A stretch of DNA of 23,687 nucleotides from RUG11867 sp964472425 (GTDB lineage Bacteria > Bacillota_I > Bacilli_A > RF39 > UBA660). Shown one piece after another: positions 15,420 through 23,626 of the stretch. The stretch lies in the NCBI GenBank assembly GCA_964472425.1, contig CAYYLF010000016.1, positions 1-23,687 on the forward strand. The letters run 5' to 3'. Position numbers and translations under genes: made by a program. The notes under the pieces were generated by a model. The model had not been told where the DNA came from. It was given only the letters and a program-made list of their open reading frames with translations, and did no database searches. Position 1 is the first letter of the stretch. The number at the start of each line of letters is the position of its first letter.

Positions 15420-16898
15420 CTATAACTCGTAACAAACTTGGGCATCGTCCATTTCCTCTTTGACCATATTCACTAAATCTTCTTCGCTCACGGTATATCT
15501 TTTTAAAAAGCCGGCATACACGATATATCCATTGAACATGACGAGATGGGCAACTAACCTAACTGGCACCTTGCCCTCGACTATTTCATGAATATCGCTA
15601 ATTAGACCCTTGACCATGTACATTTTTCCATCGAGAGAATAAATGTGGGCATACTTTTCGTCGTGACCGACGAAAAAGAGAAGATTACTGCTCACAGCCC
15701 TTTTAAACTCTTTTACTTTATCCAACTCTTCTTTGGTAAAGTCGCGAGTATTTTCTTCTACGAATTCGTCGATTTCTTCGAGATTAGAAAATAAATATTC
15801 GATTACATCATTCCATGTGTAATTGTTATAATCGCTCTTTAAAGAAGTCATTTTCAATCCAGCTGATATTTGATGCTTATCGTTTACATACTCGAGCAAC
15901 GAAAAGAATAACTTGTAAAATTCTTGCACCTCGTCTTCGGATAGATGACCTTCTTCTATTGGCTCATCCCTAAAATCGTATTTGCTCGGTCTGGTCTCGC
16001 CGTCCCACATACAAGCTGGTCGACCATTTAATATGGCACTCGGAATCATGAACATCGCTTCTTCAATCGTATACCTCAAACCGCTATCCTGCGCATTCAA
16101 CCGCAAAAACCGCTTATCGTCGAATATGACGGCCTTCTTAATTTTCTTAAATATCTCTTTCGCTCGCGAACTCTTTTCCACTTCCTTGACCATCCTCCGT
16201 ACCCGATTGTCGCCGATTGGAAAATCGTAATAGAAGATATTGAAATAATCGTCATCTTCACACAAATACGGCTCCACCTCGCCCAATGCCCGTTTAGCAT
16301 CTAAAAAGTTGTCGAAGGAATCGTCGAAGGAGTCTCTGTAAGCAATGAACTCTTCCTCACCTAAATGGTGAAAAGTGAATAAAACACAGTAAAAATGAAT
16401 CAAAGGATTGTATCTGAAGTACTCGCCCTCCTCGTCGTCTAAATCGTACTTGTCGCACAAAATTTTTTTAAATTCTCGAAAAGGCATAAAAACGCGCGTC
16501 TTCAATAGCCCGATTGCATATGGTATGTAAGAATTAGAATAAGGTGCATCGTATTTTTTTAAAGCTTTCTTGACCTCGTCGTGAATATCCTCAAATATTC
16601 GATAATCGATTTTGCTGAATATCAACTTCCGATTCAAAGTATCTATTTCCCATTTATATTTCTTCTTATCTTGGGAAGTCAACCGCGGATGACCGAGAGC
16701 ATACTGCAAAAATTTCCATTCCTTTTTCGTACAAAAACCCGGAATAGCTCCAGAAATATTTTTATACATATCCAATATTGCTTCGAACATTTCGTCTTTC
16801 GATATTTCTCTATACTCCTTAGATAAATCGATTATGGCACTATAATAACTGTACAAGTCCTTCTTCGAAAGACTACCAAATTCTTCTTTTACTTTCAT
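15420..16898 (-). CDS. Unknown protein between queA and tgt (492 aa)
   Basis: I do not recognise the family. The 492-aa protein is soluble in character, charged and helical, with many Asp, Glu, Lys, Phe and Tyr and no signal peptide or transmembrane helix. No Walker, Rossmann or metal motif is evident. The last third (from about LLFFVGHDEKYAHIYSLDGKMYMVKGL) appears more beta-rich and could be a separate domain. AGGAGT lies 5 nt before the ATG, and the gene starts 14 nt after queA and ends 21 nt before tgt, so all three are probably one transcript. The position suggests, but does not show, a tie to tRNA modification. Base composition resembles its neighbours. Confidence 0.8.
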   Translation of the reverse strand: MKVKEEFGSLSKKDLYSYYSAIIDLSKEYREISKDEMFEAILDMYKNISGAIPGFCTKKEWKFLQYALGHPRLTSQDKKKYKWEIDTLNRKLIFSKIDYRIFEDIHDEVKKALKKYDAPYSNSYIPYAIGLLKTRVFMPFREFKKILCDKYDLDDEEGEYFRYNPLIHFYCVLFTFHHLGEEEFIAYRDSFDDSFDNFLDAKRALGEVEPYLCEDDDYFNIFYYDFPIGDNRVRRMVKEVEKSSRAKEIFKKIKKAVIFDDKRFLRLNAQDSGLRYTIEEAMFMIPSAILNGRPACMWDGETRPSKYDFRDEPIEEGHLSEDEVQEFYKLFFSLLEYVNDKHQISAGLKMTSLKSDYNNYTWNDVIEYLFSNLEEIDEFVEENTRDFTKEELDKVKEFKRAVSSNLLFFVGHDEKYAHIYSLDGKMYMVKGLISDIHEIVEGKVPVRLVAHLVMFNGYIVYAGFLKRYTVSEEDLVNMVKEEMDDAQVCYEL

Positions 16899-16912
16899 TT
16901 GTTACTCCTATT

Positions 16913-17938
16913 TTATTTGATGAACATCGCATCCCCGAACGAGAAGAATCGATACCTCTCGCTTATCGCGTGTTCGTACGCCTCCAAGATGAAATCTCTT
17001 CCGGCAAATGCACTTACGAGCATGATAAGTGTACTTTTGGGAAGATGGAAATTCGTGATAATCGCATCGACACACTTGAATGTATAACCGGGATATATGT
17101 AAATCCCTGTATCCTCTTCGCACGCGACGAAATCTCCATACTTTCCATACATCGACTCCAAGGTTCGTACACTTGTGGTCCCGACCGCGACTATTCTTCC
17201 GCCGGCCGCTTTCGTTTCCTTGAGTATGCGAGCACTTTCCTCGCCGACCACGTAATGTTCGACGTGCATCTTGTGCATACGAATATCCGCTTCCTCGACC
17301 GGCCTAAATGTTCCGAGGCCGACGTGCAATGTCACGTGTACTATTTTTACTCCCTTTACCTCTATTCGAGCGAGCAACTCCTTCGTAAAATGGAGACCCG
17401 CTGTAGGCGCGGCCGCACTTCCATCTACCTCTGCGTACACCGTCTGATAACGTCCCTGCTCCTTGAGTTCCTCGTGAATATAAGGTGGCAAAGGCATAGT
17501 CCCGAGCCGTTCCAATACTTCCATGAGTATGCCCTCGTATATGAGCTCGACGTGGACTATTCCGTCTTCCAAAATTTCCTGAACTCGAGCTTTCAAAAGA
17601 CCCTCGCCGAAAGTCACGATTGTACCTATTTTGAGCCTCTTAGTCGGACGAGACAACGCCTCCCAAACGTCGTCCTCCAAATTTTTGAGGAGCAAAATCT
17701 CTATTTTGGCTCCTGTTTCTTCCTTGAGTCCGATTAACCTCGCCGGAATGACCTTCGTATCGTTTATGACGAGCGCATCACCCGGATTCAAATAATCTAT
17801 AATATCCGTAAATACCTTGTCCTCGTAAGTCTTCGTCTTCCTATTCAAGACCAACAATCTCGACGAAGAACGCTCGGCGAGCGGAGTCTGGGCTATCAAC
17901 TCTTCGGGCAAATTATAATTGTAATCTTCTGTGTTCAA
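16913..17938 (-). CDS. queA: S-adenosylmethionine:tRNA ribosyltransferase-isomerase
   Basis: The 341-aa product transfers and isomerises the ribosyl group of SAM onto preQ1 in tRNA, making epoxyqueuosine, the step after Tgt. Family signatures include NYNLPEELIAQTPLAERSSSRLLVL at the start (in parts), GDALVINDTKVIPARL, GTMPLPPYI, RYQTVYA, GSAAAPTAGLHFT, HVTLHVGLGTFRPV and the end FHLPKSTLIMLVSAFAG. The start is TTG at 17938, supported by GGTGA six bases upstream. It is the first gene after a likely promoter at 17966-17994. Confidence 0.96.
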   Translation of the reverse strand: MNTEDYNYNLPEELIAQTPLAERSSSRLLVLNRKTKTYEDKVFTDIIDYLNPGDALVINDTKVIPARLIGLKEETGAKIEILLLKNLEDDVWEALSRPTKRLKIGTIVTFGEGLLKARVQEILEDGIVHVELIYEGILMEVLERLGTMPLPPYIHEELKEQGRYQTVYAEVDGSAAAPTAGLHFTKELLARIEVKGVKIVHVTLHVGLGTFRPVEEADIRMHKMHVEHYVVGEESARILKETKAAGGRIVAVGTTSVRTLESMYGKYGDFVACEEDTGIYIYPGYTFKCVDAIITNFHLPKSTLIMLVSAFAGRDFILEAYEHAISERYRFFSFGDAMFIK

Positions 17939-17965
17939 AAATTTTCACCAACCTTTTGAAAACTT

Positions 17966-17994
17966 ATTTTAAACCTTCGACCTCGGTTTGTCCA
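17966..17994 (-). promoter_or_regulatory. Probable promoter of queA
   Basis: On the minus strand TGGACA (17994-17989), a 17-bp spacer and TAAAAT (17971-17966) each match consensus at five of six bases. It begins right after the glyA stop and would give a 20-nt leader to the queA TTG, so the queA-tgt half may be transcribed separately from ruvAB-folD-glyA. Confidence 0.5.
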
Positions 17995-19224
17995 CTAATT
18001 TGCTTCATCGAATGGATGCTTACTGGTCAAATCGATTACTTGCATTCTGAGTTCATCCAAATAATCTTTATTGTTAGGATTTTTTAAAGCCTCGGCAATT
18101 ATGTGCCCGACCAATCTAAAATCGTCTTCACTAAACCCTCTCGTCGTCATGGCCGGAGTTCCGAGTCTAATTCCGCTCGTGACCATCGGCTTTTCCGTGT
18201 CGTACGGAATCGTATTTTTGTTGACCGTTATGTTGATTCCATCCAAAATCTTCTCGGCCTCTTTTCCGGTCATATGGACGGATGCCATCACATCGACGAG
18301 AATTAAGTGATTGTCCGTTCCACCTGAAACGATTCGAAAACCTTCTTTTATCAAAGCGTCGCACAATGCATGTGCATTTTTGATGACCGCACTTGCATAT
18401 TCTTTGAATTCCGGCCTCAAAGCCTCGGCCATACATTGGGCCTTCGCCCCTATCACGTGCATGAGCGGTCCACCTTGAATTCCTGGGAACACCGTCTTAT
18501 CTATTTTCTTCGCAATTTCCGCGTCGTTCGTCAAAATCATCCCGCCTCGTGGTCCTCGCAAAGTCTTGTGAGTAGTCGTAGTCACCACGTGCGCATACGG
18601 AATCGGAGACGGATGCACTCCCGCCGCGACCAAACCTGCTATGTGAGCCATGTCGACGACCAAATAAGCCCCCACCTCGTCGGCTATCTCTCGAAACCTC
18701 TTAAAATCGATAGTCCGCGAATACGCACTGGCCCCGGCAATTATCATTCGCGGCTTCTCCACCTTAGCTCGCCTTTCGAGCTCGTCGTAATCTATCATCT
18801 CGGTTCTCTGGTCCACGGAATATTCTACTATCGTATAATCGCGCCCGCTAAAATTTAGTGGATGTCCGTGTGTCAAATGTCCACCCTGCGACAAATTCAT
18901 GCCCATGACGACATCTCCCTTGGCAAGCAAAGCTCTATAAACCGCCAAGTTGGCACTCGATCCAGAGTGTGGTTGTACATTGGCATACTTGCAACCGAAC
19001 AACCGGCATGCGTACTCTATCGCCTTCTCTTCGATTATATCGACTGCTTCGCATCCTCCGTAATACCTCTTGTGCGGATAACCTTCCGCATACTTGTTCG
19101 TAAGGATACTGCCTTGTAAAGCGAGAACATCCTTAGAAACATAATTCTCGCTCGCAATGAGCTCGATGTTCACTTCCTGTCTTCTCTTTTCCTTCTCCAA
19201 AGCAATTTTCAAACTCTCATCCAT
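17995..19224 (-). CDS. glyA: Serine hydroxymethyltransferase
   Basis: The 409-aa PLP enzyme interconverts serine plus tetrahydrofolate with glycine plus 5,10-methylene-THF, feeding one-carbon units to the FolD reaction encoded just upstream. It has the usual bacterial length and motifs: ELIASENYVS, TNKYAEGYPHKRYYGG, QPHSGSSAN, DMAHIAGLVAAG (D191), TTTTHKTLRGPRGG with the PLP lysine at K220, and FPGIQGGPLMH. AGGAGAT precedes the ATG, and this site overlaps the end of folD, so the two are coupled. Confidence 0.97.
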   Translation of the reverse strand: MDESLKIALEKEKRRQEVNIELIASENYVSKDVLALQGSILTNKYAEGYPHKRYYGGCEAVDIIEEKAIEYACRLFGCKYANVQPHSGSSANLAVYRALLAKGDVVMGMNLSQGGHLTHGHPLNFSGRDYTIVEYSVDQRTEMIDYDELERRAKVEKPRMIIAGASAYSRTIDFKRFREIADEVGAYLVVDMAHIAGLVAAGVHPSPIPYAHVVTTTTHKTLRGPRGGMILTNDAEIAKKIDKTVFPGIQGGPLMHVIGAKAQCMAEALRPEFKEYASAVIKNAHALCDALIKEGFRIVSGGTDNHLILVDVMASVHMTGKEAEKILDGINITVNKNTIPYDTEKPMVTSGIRLGTPAMTTRGFSEDDFRLVGHIIAEALKNPNNKDYLDELRMQVIDLTSKHPFDEAN

Positions 19225-19229
19225 GTTAC

Positions 19230-20063
19230 TTAATCTCCTTTCATTTTGGCGGCCTTTATCGTGTTTTCGATTATCATCGCGACCGTCATGGGTCCTACTC
19301 CGCCCGGCACGGGCGTGATAAGCTTGGCCTTGGGTGCAACTCCTTCGAAATCGAAATCACCGTACAATTTGCCGTTCTCTCTCGTGATGCCGACATCTAT
19401 ACCGACGAACCCATCTTTGACCATCTCGGCCGTGACGACGTTTCTCTTTCCGACGGCACTTATGACTATGTCTGCCTCGCGTGTAAACATGCCCAAATCT
19501 CTAGTCTTCGAATGACACAAAGTGACCGTCGCATCGCGATTCGTAAGGGCGAGCGACAAAGGCTTTCCAACGATTTTGCCTCGTCCGATGATGACCACCT
19601 TCGCTCCCGTAAGGGGTACTTCGTACTTCTCTAATAAAACGATTATTCCCTTGACCGTGCAAGGGACCAACGCCTCTTTGCCGTGATACAATCTATCTAT
19701 ATTGTAAGATGTAAATCCATCGACATCCTTATCGTATGCGATTCTGCTAGCGCATGCATCGAAATCCAACCTTTCAGGAATCGGACTTTGCAAGATGATG
19801 CCCGTGACCGCATCGTTCGCGTTTAACTCCTCTATCAAGTCGATTATCTCTGTTTCACTCGCCGTCGCATCCAACTTGTGAGTGACGACCTCTATTCCGA
19901 CCATGCTCGCGAACTTGACCTTGTTGCGGACGTACACTTCGCTCGCCGCATCGTCTCCGACCGTGATGATGTCCAATCGAAGGCGCAAATGCTCACCTTC
20001 GATCGTATCTTTATACTTGGTCAATAATTCGTCTCGCAACGACTTTCCATCCATGATAGTCAC
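19230..20063 (-). CDS. folD: Methylene-THF dehydrogenase/cyclohydrolase
   Basis: The 277-aa bifunctional enzyme oxidises 5,10-methylene-THF to 10-formyl-THF using NAD(P). Motifs are YVRNKVK with the catalytic lysine at K48, GIILQSPIPERLD, DKDVDGFTSYNIDRL, PCTVKGI, the Rossmann segment VVIIGRGKIVGKP, and PVPGGVGPMTVAMIIENT. The GTG start at 20063 overlaps the ruvB stop as GTGA, and AGGAGG lies 7 nt upstream inside ruvB, which argues for coupling. With glyA it forms a one-carbon pair. Confidence 0.96.
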   Translation of the reverse strand: MTIMDGKSLRDELLTKYKDTIEGEHLRLRLDIITVGDDAASEVYVRNKVKFASMVGIEVVTHKLDATASETEIIDLIEELNANDAVTGIILQSPIPERLDFDACASRIAYDKDVDGFTSYNIDRLYHGKEALVPCTVKGIIVLLEKYEVPLTGAKVVIIGRGKIVGKPLSLALTNRDATVTLCHSKTRDLGMFTREADIVISAVGKRNVVTAEMVKDGFVGIDVGITRENGKLYGDFDFEGVAPKAKLITPVPGGVGPMTVAMIIENTIKAAKMKGD

Positions 20064-21097
20064 GATTGTTCCTCCTCTGGGACCGTATCGAACAAAGTAT
20101 ACGTGTGATTGATGCCCAAATGTTGATAAGATTTCTCTGTCGCGATTCGCCCACTTCTAGTTCTCTTGATGAACCCCTCTTGTAGTAAGAATGGCTCGAC
20201 CACATCCTCGATGGTCGTGACCTCTTCTCCGATGGAAGTCGCGATGGTCTCGAGTCCGACCGGACCCCCATTGAACTTCTGAATGAGACTCGACAAATAC
20301 TCGATATCTATCTCGTCCAAGCCGTAATTGTCGACCTTCAGCCTCTCCAAAGAACTCTTCGTAACTCCGATATCTATTCTTTCGTTTCCTCCGACGAGGG
20401 CAAAATCTCTCACTCTCTTGTAAAGACGATTCGCAATGCGCGGAGTCTTTCTACTTCTCTTCGCCAACTCCAAGGCCGCGTCCTCGTCGATTTCTATCCC
20501 GACGATGCGCGAAGTTCTCTTGACGATAGAAGACAACTCTTCGTCCGTATAATAATTGAGTTTACAGATTATGCCGAATCTATCCCTGAGCGGACTGGAA
20601 AGGTCTCCGCTTCGAGTCGTCGCCCCGACCAGAGTAAACGGTGGCAAATTTATCTTGATGCTCTTGGTGTTGCCCTCTGCTCCGATTATGATGTCGAGTT
20701 GAAAATCCTCCATCGCCGGATACAAAATCTCCTCGACGACCCGCGGCATCCGGTGTATCTCGTCTATGAACAGCACATCGCCCGGCTCCAAAGTCGACAA
20801 AACCGCGGCCAAATCTCCACTCTTTTCGATAGAAGGTCCACTCGCCGTTTTGATATTGACTCCGAGTTCGTTCGCGATTATGTGGGCGAGAGTCGTCTTG
20901 CCCAATCCCGGTGGCCCGTACAAAAGCACGTGGTCCAGCGATTCGTCCCTCATCTTGGCCGCCTCGATGAAGACTCGTACGTTCTCCTTGACGTCCGTCT
21001 GGCCGACGTAATCGTCCAGCCTCTGAGGTCTTATGTTGTTCTCGAACTCGTCCCCGACGACCTTATTTCCATCCAATACGTTTTCTTTTTCCTTCAT
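20060..21097 (-). CDS. ruvB: Holliday junction branch migration ATPase RuvB
   Basis: The 345-aa AAA+ motor drives branch migration of Holliday junctions with RuvA. Motifs are RPQRLDDYVGQ, Walker A GPPGLGKT (61-68), Walker B VLFIDEIHR, sensor 1 LVGATTRSG, arginine finger LRDRFG, and the C-terminal winged helix GFIKRTRSGRIAT. GGGAGGTG precedes the ATG, 14 nt after ruvA. RuvC is not in the window, and Bacillota normally use RecU as resolvase. Confidence 0.97.
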   Translation of the reverse strand: MKEKENVLDGNKVVGDEFENNIRPQRLDDYVGQTDVKENVRVFIEAAKMRDESLDHVLLYGPPGLGKTTLAHIIANELGVNIKTASGPSIEKSGDLAAVLSTLEPGDVLFIDEIHRMPRVVEEILYPAMEDFQLDIIIGAEGNTKSIKINLPPFTLVGATTRSGDLSSPLRDRFGIICKLNYYTDEELSSIVKRTSRIVGIEIDEDAALELAKRSRKTPRIANRLYKRVRDFALVGGNERIDIGVTKSSLERLKVDNYGLDEIDIEYLSSLIQKFNGGPVGLETIATSIGEEVTTIEDVVEPFLLQEGFIKRTRSGRIATEKSYQHLGINHTYTLFDTVPEEEQS

Positions 21098-21111
21098 GCC
21101 TGTTCACCTCC

Positions 21112-21669
21112 CTATTTCAATAACAACTTCAAAGCCTCTTTGACCTGAATCTCGATTTCCAAAGACTTGTCGATGTTCGAAATGACTCTGTTTATATCCG
21201 CGGACTTGTAACCCAAAGACTCGAGGACACTCATGAGCTCGAACGAATCGTTGTTCTCGCCCGCCTCTACGTTCACCCCGCCGAGTTTTCCCTTCAAATC
21301 CAAAACTATCTGCTTGGCCAGCTTCTCTCCGACCTTCGGAAACTTTTTCAAATAGAGCACGTTCTCTCTATCTATTGCATCGACTATCCCGGCTACACTT
21401 CCAGCCGCAAAGAAGCCCATGCCGACCTTAGGTCCCAATCCTTTGACGTTCAACAACTTCAAAAACAAATCTCTCTCGTCTCGCGATTTAAAACCGTAAA
21501 GAGAATGCTCATCTTCCCTTATCTGGTTGTATAAGTATACTGTCACTTCGGACCCCTCCTCGAAACTGTAAGGATTCGCGACGAATACACTGTAACCTAT
21601 CCCGTTGTTTTCTATGACAAGCATGTTCGCCTCGACGAACGCGACCTTTCCTTTTATATAATTGTACAT
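21112..21669 (-). CDS. ruvA: Holliday junction DNA-binding protein RuvA
   Basis: The 185-aa product has an OB-fold start (MYNYIKGKVAFVEANMLVIE), two helix-hairpin-helix motifs (LLNVKGLGPKVG; FPKVGEKLAKQIVLDLKGKL) and a C-terminal RuvB-binding domain. It forms tetramers on four-way junctions and loads RuvB. The ATG at 21669 is used because GGAGG lies 7 nt before it. The in-frame ATG at 21687 would lie at or before the predicted transcription start. Confidence 0.95.
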   Translation of the reverse strand: MYNYIKGKVAFVEANMLVIENNGIGYSVFVANPYSFEEGSEVTVYLYNQIREDEHSLYGFKSRDERDLFLKLLNVKGLGPKVGMGFFAAGSVAGIVDAIDRENVLYLKKFPKVGEKLAKQIVLDLKGKLGGVNVEAGENNDSFELMSVLESLGYKSADINRVISNIDKSLEIEIQVKEALKLLLK

Positions 21670-21689
21670 ATCGTAACCTCCATACATCC

Positions 21690-21718
21690 ATTATACTAAA
21701 AATGCGCGCTAAAAAAAA
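21690..21718 (-). promoter_or_regulatory. Promoter of the ruvA transcript
   Basis: On the minus strand a perfect TATAAT (21695-21690) lies about 20 nt upstream of the ruvA ATG. The position 17 bp further up is the T run of the preceding terminator, giving only a weak TTTTTT -35. Confidence 0.5.
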
Positions 21719-21733
21719 GCCCCCCTGGGACTT
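21711..21733 (-). terminator. Intrinsic terminator after the small gene pair
   Basis: On the minus strand AAGTCCC, loop AGG, GGGGCTT (one GU pair) is followed by eight T. It ends the transcript of the small hypothetical genes before ruvA. Confidence 0.85.
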
Positions 21734-21769
21734 TATGTACATCGAAAGTAATACTTCCCTTTCCATAGA

Positions 21770-21961
21770 TTATGATTGAACGAGCACATCTTCTCCATAC
21801 CAACTGTTTACTAACTTCTTCAAATTGTGTTCATCGTAATCGATAAGGGTAAAACGGTCTTCTCCAACTTCTAAATGGACCTCGTCACTGAACATCACCT
21901 TCGCAATCTTTACATCGTGTTCATCATAAAACTCTATCGCGTGCTTCGGGACGATTAACAA
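21770..21961 (-). CDS. Hypothetical 63-aa acidic protein
   Basis: The small acidic protein is probably a mostly beta fold (KVMFSDEVHLEVGEDRFTLIDY) with a C-terminal ...LVNSWYGEDVLVQS. I do not recognise it. Its TTG start overlaps the end of the upstream gene, with AGAGG 7 nt before it, suggesting coupled translation. A stretch like its 3' end recurs upstream of the carboxypeptidase gene (23589-23610). Confidence 0.5.
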   Translation of the reverse strand: MLIVPKHAIEFYDEHDVKIAKVMFSDEVHLEVGEDRFTLIDYDEHNLKKLVNSWYGEDVLVQS

Positions 21962-22233
21962 CGAAGAACCTCTAAACTCTTTGGCCTGAGAAAGATGTCA
22001 ACTAATTCGAGAACATCTTCGCCCGATGTCTCTGCAATTTTGACGAACGACTCTTCATTCTCACCATCGATATTTATCATTCCAATTTTCATCTTGTAAG
22101 CTTCTTGTAGTCGTGCTTTTGCTTCTTCCAATGACAAAGTATTCTTGGTATTCGGATATAATATCACTGACGCAACGAACAAAAGGAGAACACATCCTAA
22201 AATTATTACAAATCTTTTTCGCATAGTAAGCAT
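21955..22233 (-). CDS. Hypothetical 92-aa single-pass membrane or secreted protein
   Basis: The product has a basic start, a hydrophobic stretch (about 7-25, FVIILGCVLLLFVASVILY) and a charged outside part rich in Glu and Lys. There is no lipobox cysteine. It has a GAGGG-type ribosome site six bases before the ATG. It overlaps the 63-aa gene by 7 nt, so the pair is likely cotranslated. Function is unknown. Confidence 0.55.
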   Translation of the reverse strand: MLTMRKRFVIILGCVLLLFVASVILYPNTKNTLSLEEAKARLQEAYKMKIGMINIDGENEESFVKIAETSGEDVLELVDIFLRPKSLEVLRC

Positions 22234-22286
22234 AGTAAACCCTCGTATCTCTTATATTTTAATTCTCGTTCGATTTCGATACCACA

Positions 22287-22292
22287 ATTATA
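22287..22292 (-). promoter_or_regulatory. Possible -10 box for the small gene pair
   Basis: A perfect TATAAT on the minus strand lies about 54 nt upstream of the ATG at 22233. No convincing -35 at 17 bp is seen. Confidence 0.35.
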
Positions 22293-22373
22293 CATCACAA
22301 TTTCCAAGAAAGAAATCAAAAATTGAATTGTTCAAAAAACTAAAGACTATTCTTAATCTAGCACAAACTCTCT

Positions 22374-23516
22374 TCACGCATTTCTGCCCGAAACTAACAC
22401 TCCAAATACCCTTTTTATGACTGTCCAAAACGAACACTTCTCGACCGTCTCTGTAACTGTGATATCCATCTCACTTATCTTTTCCTCGTTCGAATAAATC
22501 TCCAATACTCCGACCTTGTCACCTTTTTTGACGGGAGCTTTCACCTCACCCAAATTCATCTTATACGAATAATTCGCTTCTTCTGCATTTATCTTGACCA
22601 AATCTCTAGCATCTTCCATAATTGTAACTTCGGTCTTTAATTTCTCTCCGAGCTCGATATCTACCTCACCTAGGATAGTATCTTTCTCTAAAATCGTGTT
22701 GACCTTGTAGACGCTCTTTCCGTAATTTAGAAGAGCGACTGTGTCCTTGCTGCGCGAATCCTGGTCTGGTTCGCCCATGACTACGCTTATGAGCCTCAAA
22801 CCCTTCCATTCTCCTGTCGCCGTCAAACAGAACCCGGCCTTGCCCGTATATCCCGTCTTGAGTCCATCGACACCCTGGTAGAAACGGACTAACTTGTTCG
22901 TATTGACCATCCAAAGACTCGACCCGTCCTTCTTTTGCAAATAATCTTCATAGATACTCGAATACTTTAATATCAAATCGTGTTTGATGAGTTCTCTACC
23001 CATTTTGGCCATATCGCGCGCACTGGACAGATGCCCATCCGCATCCAATCCGTACACGTTCACAAAATTCGTTGCCGTAAGCCCCAATTCTTTAGCTTTC
23101 GCATTCATCATCTCGACAAAGTGAGCAGTACTTCCTCCTATGGCCTCCGCCAATACCACGGCCGCGTCATTCCCGGAAGCGATGCAAACGGCTTTTATTA
23201 TTTCATCCAAAGTGTACAAAGAACCAGCTTCCAAGAACACCTGACTTCCACCCATACTTGCAGCATTCTCACTGACCGGGACCTTGTCCTCTAACCCGAT
23301 ATTTCCCTTCTCGATAGCCTCCATCGTCAAAAGCAAAGTCATCATTTTGGTCATCGAAGCTGGAGCCAAAGCCTCATCGGCATTCTTCTCGTACAAAACT
23401 TCACCCGTACTAGCTTCGATTAAAATGGCACTTTTGGCCGTTTCAGCTAACTCGGCCGCATTCACGACACCTAGAAACGAGAACATACATAAAAGTGAAA
23501 ATAATACCTTCTTCAA
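22374..23516 (-). CDS. dacF: D-alanyl-D-alanine carboxypeptidase (DacF/PBP5 type)
   Basis: The 380-aa S11-family enzyme trims the terminal D-Ala of peptidoglycan stem peptides outside the membrane. It has a signal peptide (cut near VNA-AE, about 20), the SxxK site S54-MTK57 in PASMTKMM, SGN at 114-116, KTG at 220-222, a beta-rich C-terminal domain from about 265, and a C-terminal amphipathic anchor FWTVIKRVFGVLVSG. The start is TTG with AGGTGAT five bases upstream. Length and anchor fit the DacF/DacA group. In Bacillus dacF precedes spoIIA, but no spoIIA genes follow here, so the exact paralogue is unsure. Confidence 0.9.
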   Translation of the reverse strand: MKKVLFSLLCMFSFLGVVNAAELAETAKSAILIEASTGEVLYEKNADEALAPASMTKMMTLLLTMEAIEKGNIGLEDKVPVSENAASMGGSQVFLEAGSLYTLDEIIKAVCIASGNDAAVVLAEAIGGSTAHFVEMMNAKAKELGLTATNFVNVYGLDADGHLSSARDMAKMGRELIKHDLILKYSSIYEDYLQKKDGSSLWMVNTNKLVRFYQGVDGLKTGYTGKAGFCLTATGEWKGLRLISVVMGEPDQDSRSKDTVALLNYGKSVYKVNTILEKDTILGEVDIELGEKLKTEVTIMEDARDLVKINAEEANYSYKMNLGEVKAPVKKGDKVGVLEIYSNEEKISEMDITVTETVEKCSFWTVIKRVFGVLVSGRNA

Positions 23517-23526
23517 ACTAAATCAC

Positions 23527-23610
23527 CTATTTAAAAGTATTATTTCTCCTTCGAATGTAGAACATCATTTTGGCTTCAAATCTCGATTCATCTTCTCCAT
23601 ACCAATTGTT
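23527..23610 (-). pseudogene. Decayed fragment resembling the 3' end of the 63-aa gene
   Basis: Bases 23589-23610 match 21787-21808 at 21 of 22 positions. Read in the same frame it encodes NNWYGED, then continues to a stop at 23527 just before the carboxypeptidase ribosome site. An in-frame TAA directly precedes the matching block, so no intact gene is present. It may be a remnant of a duplicated small gene. Confidence 0.35.
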
Positions 23611-23626
23611 TTAATTGCAAAGTTAC

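Noticed and set aside
14850..15435. Long open frames in other frames across tgt, glyA and ruvB
   Set aside because: They lie entirely over well-recognised genes, and their translations have arginine-rich or low-information composition typical of shadows.
22330..22373. Terminator after the carboxypeptidase gene
   Set aside because: A T6 run is present on the minus strand, but only short, AT-rich, mismatched pairing precedes it.
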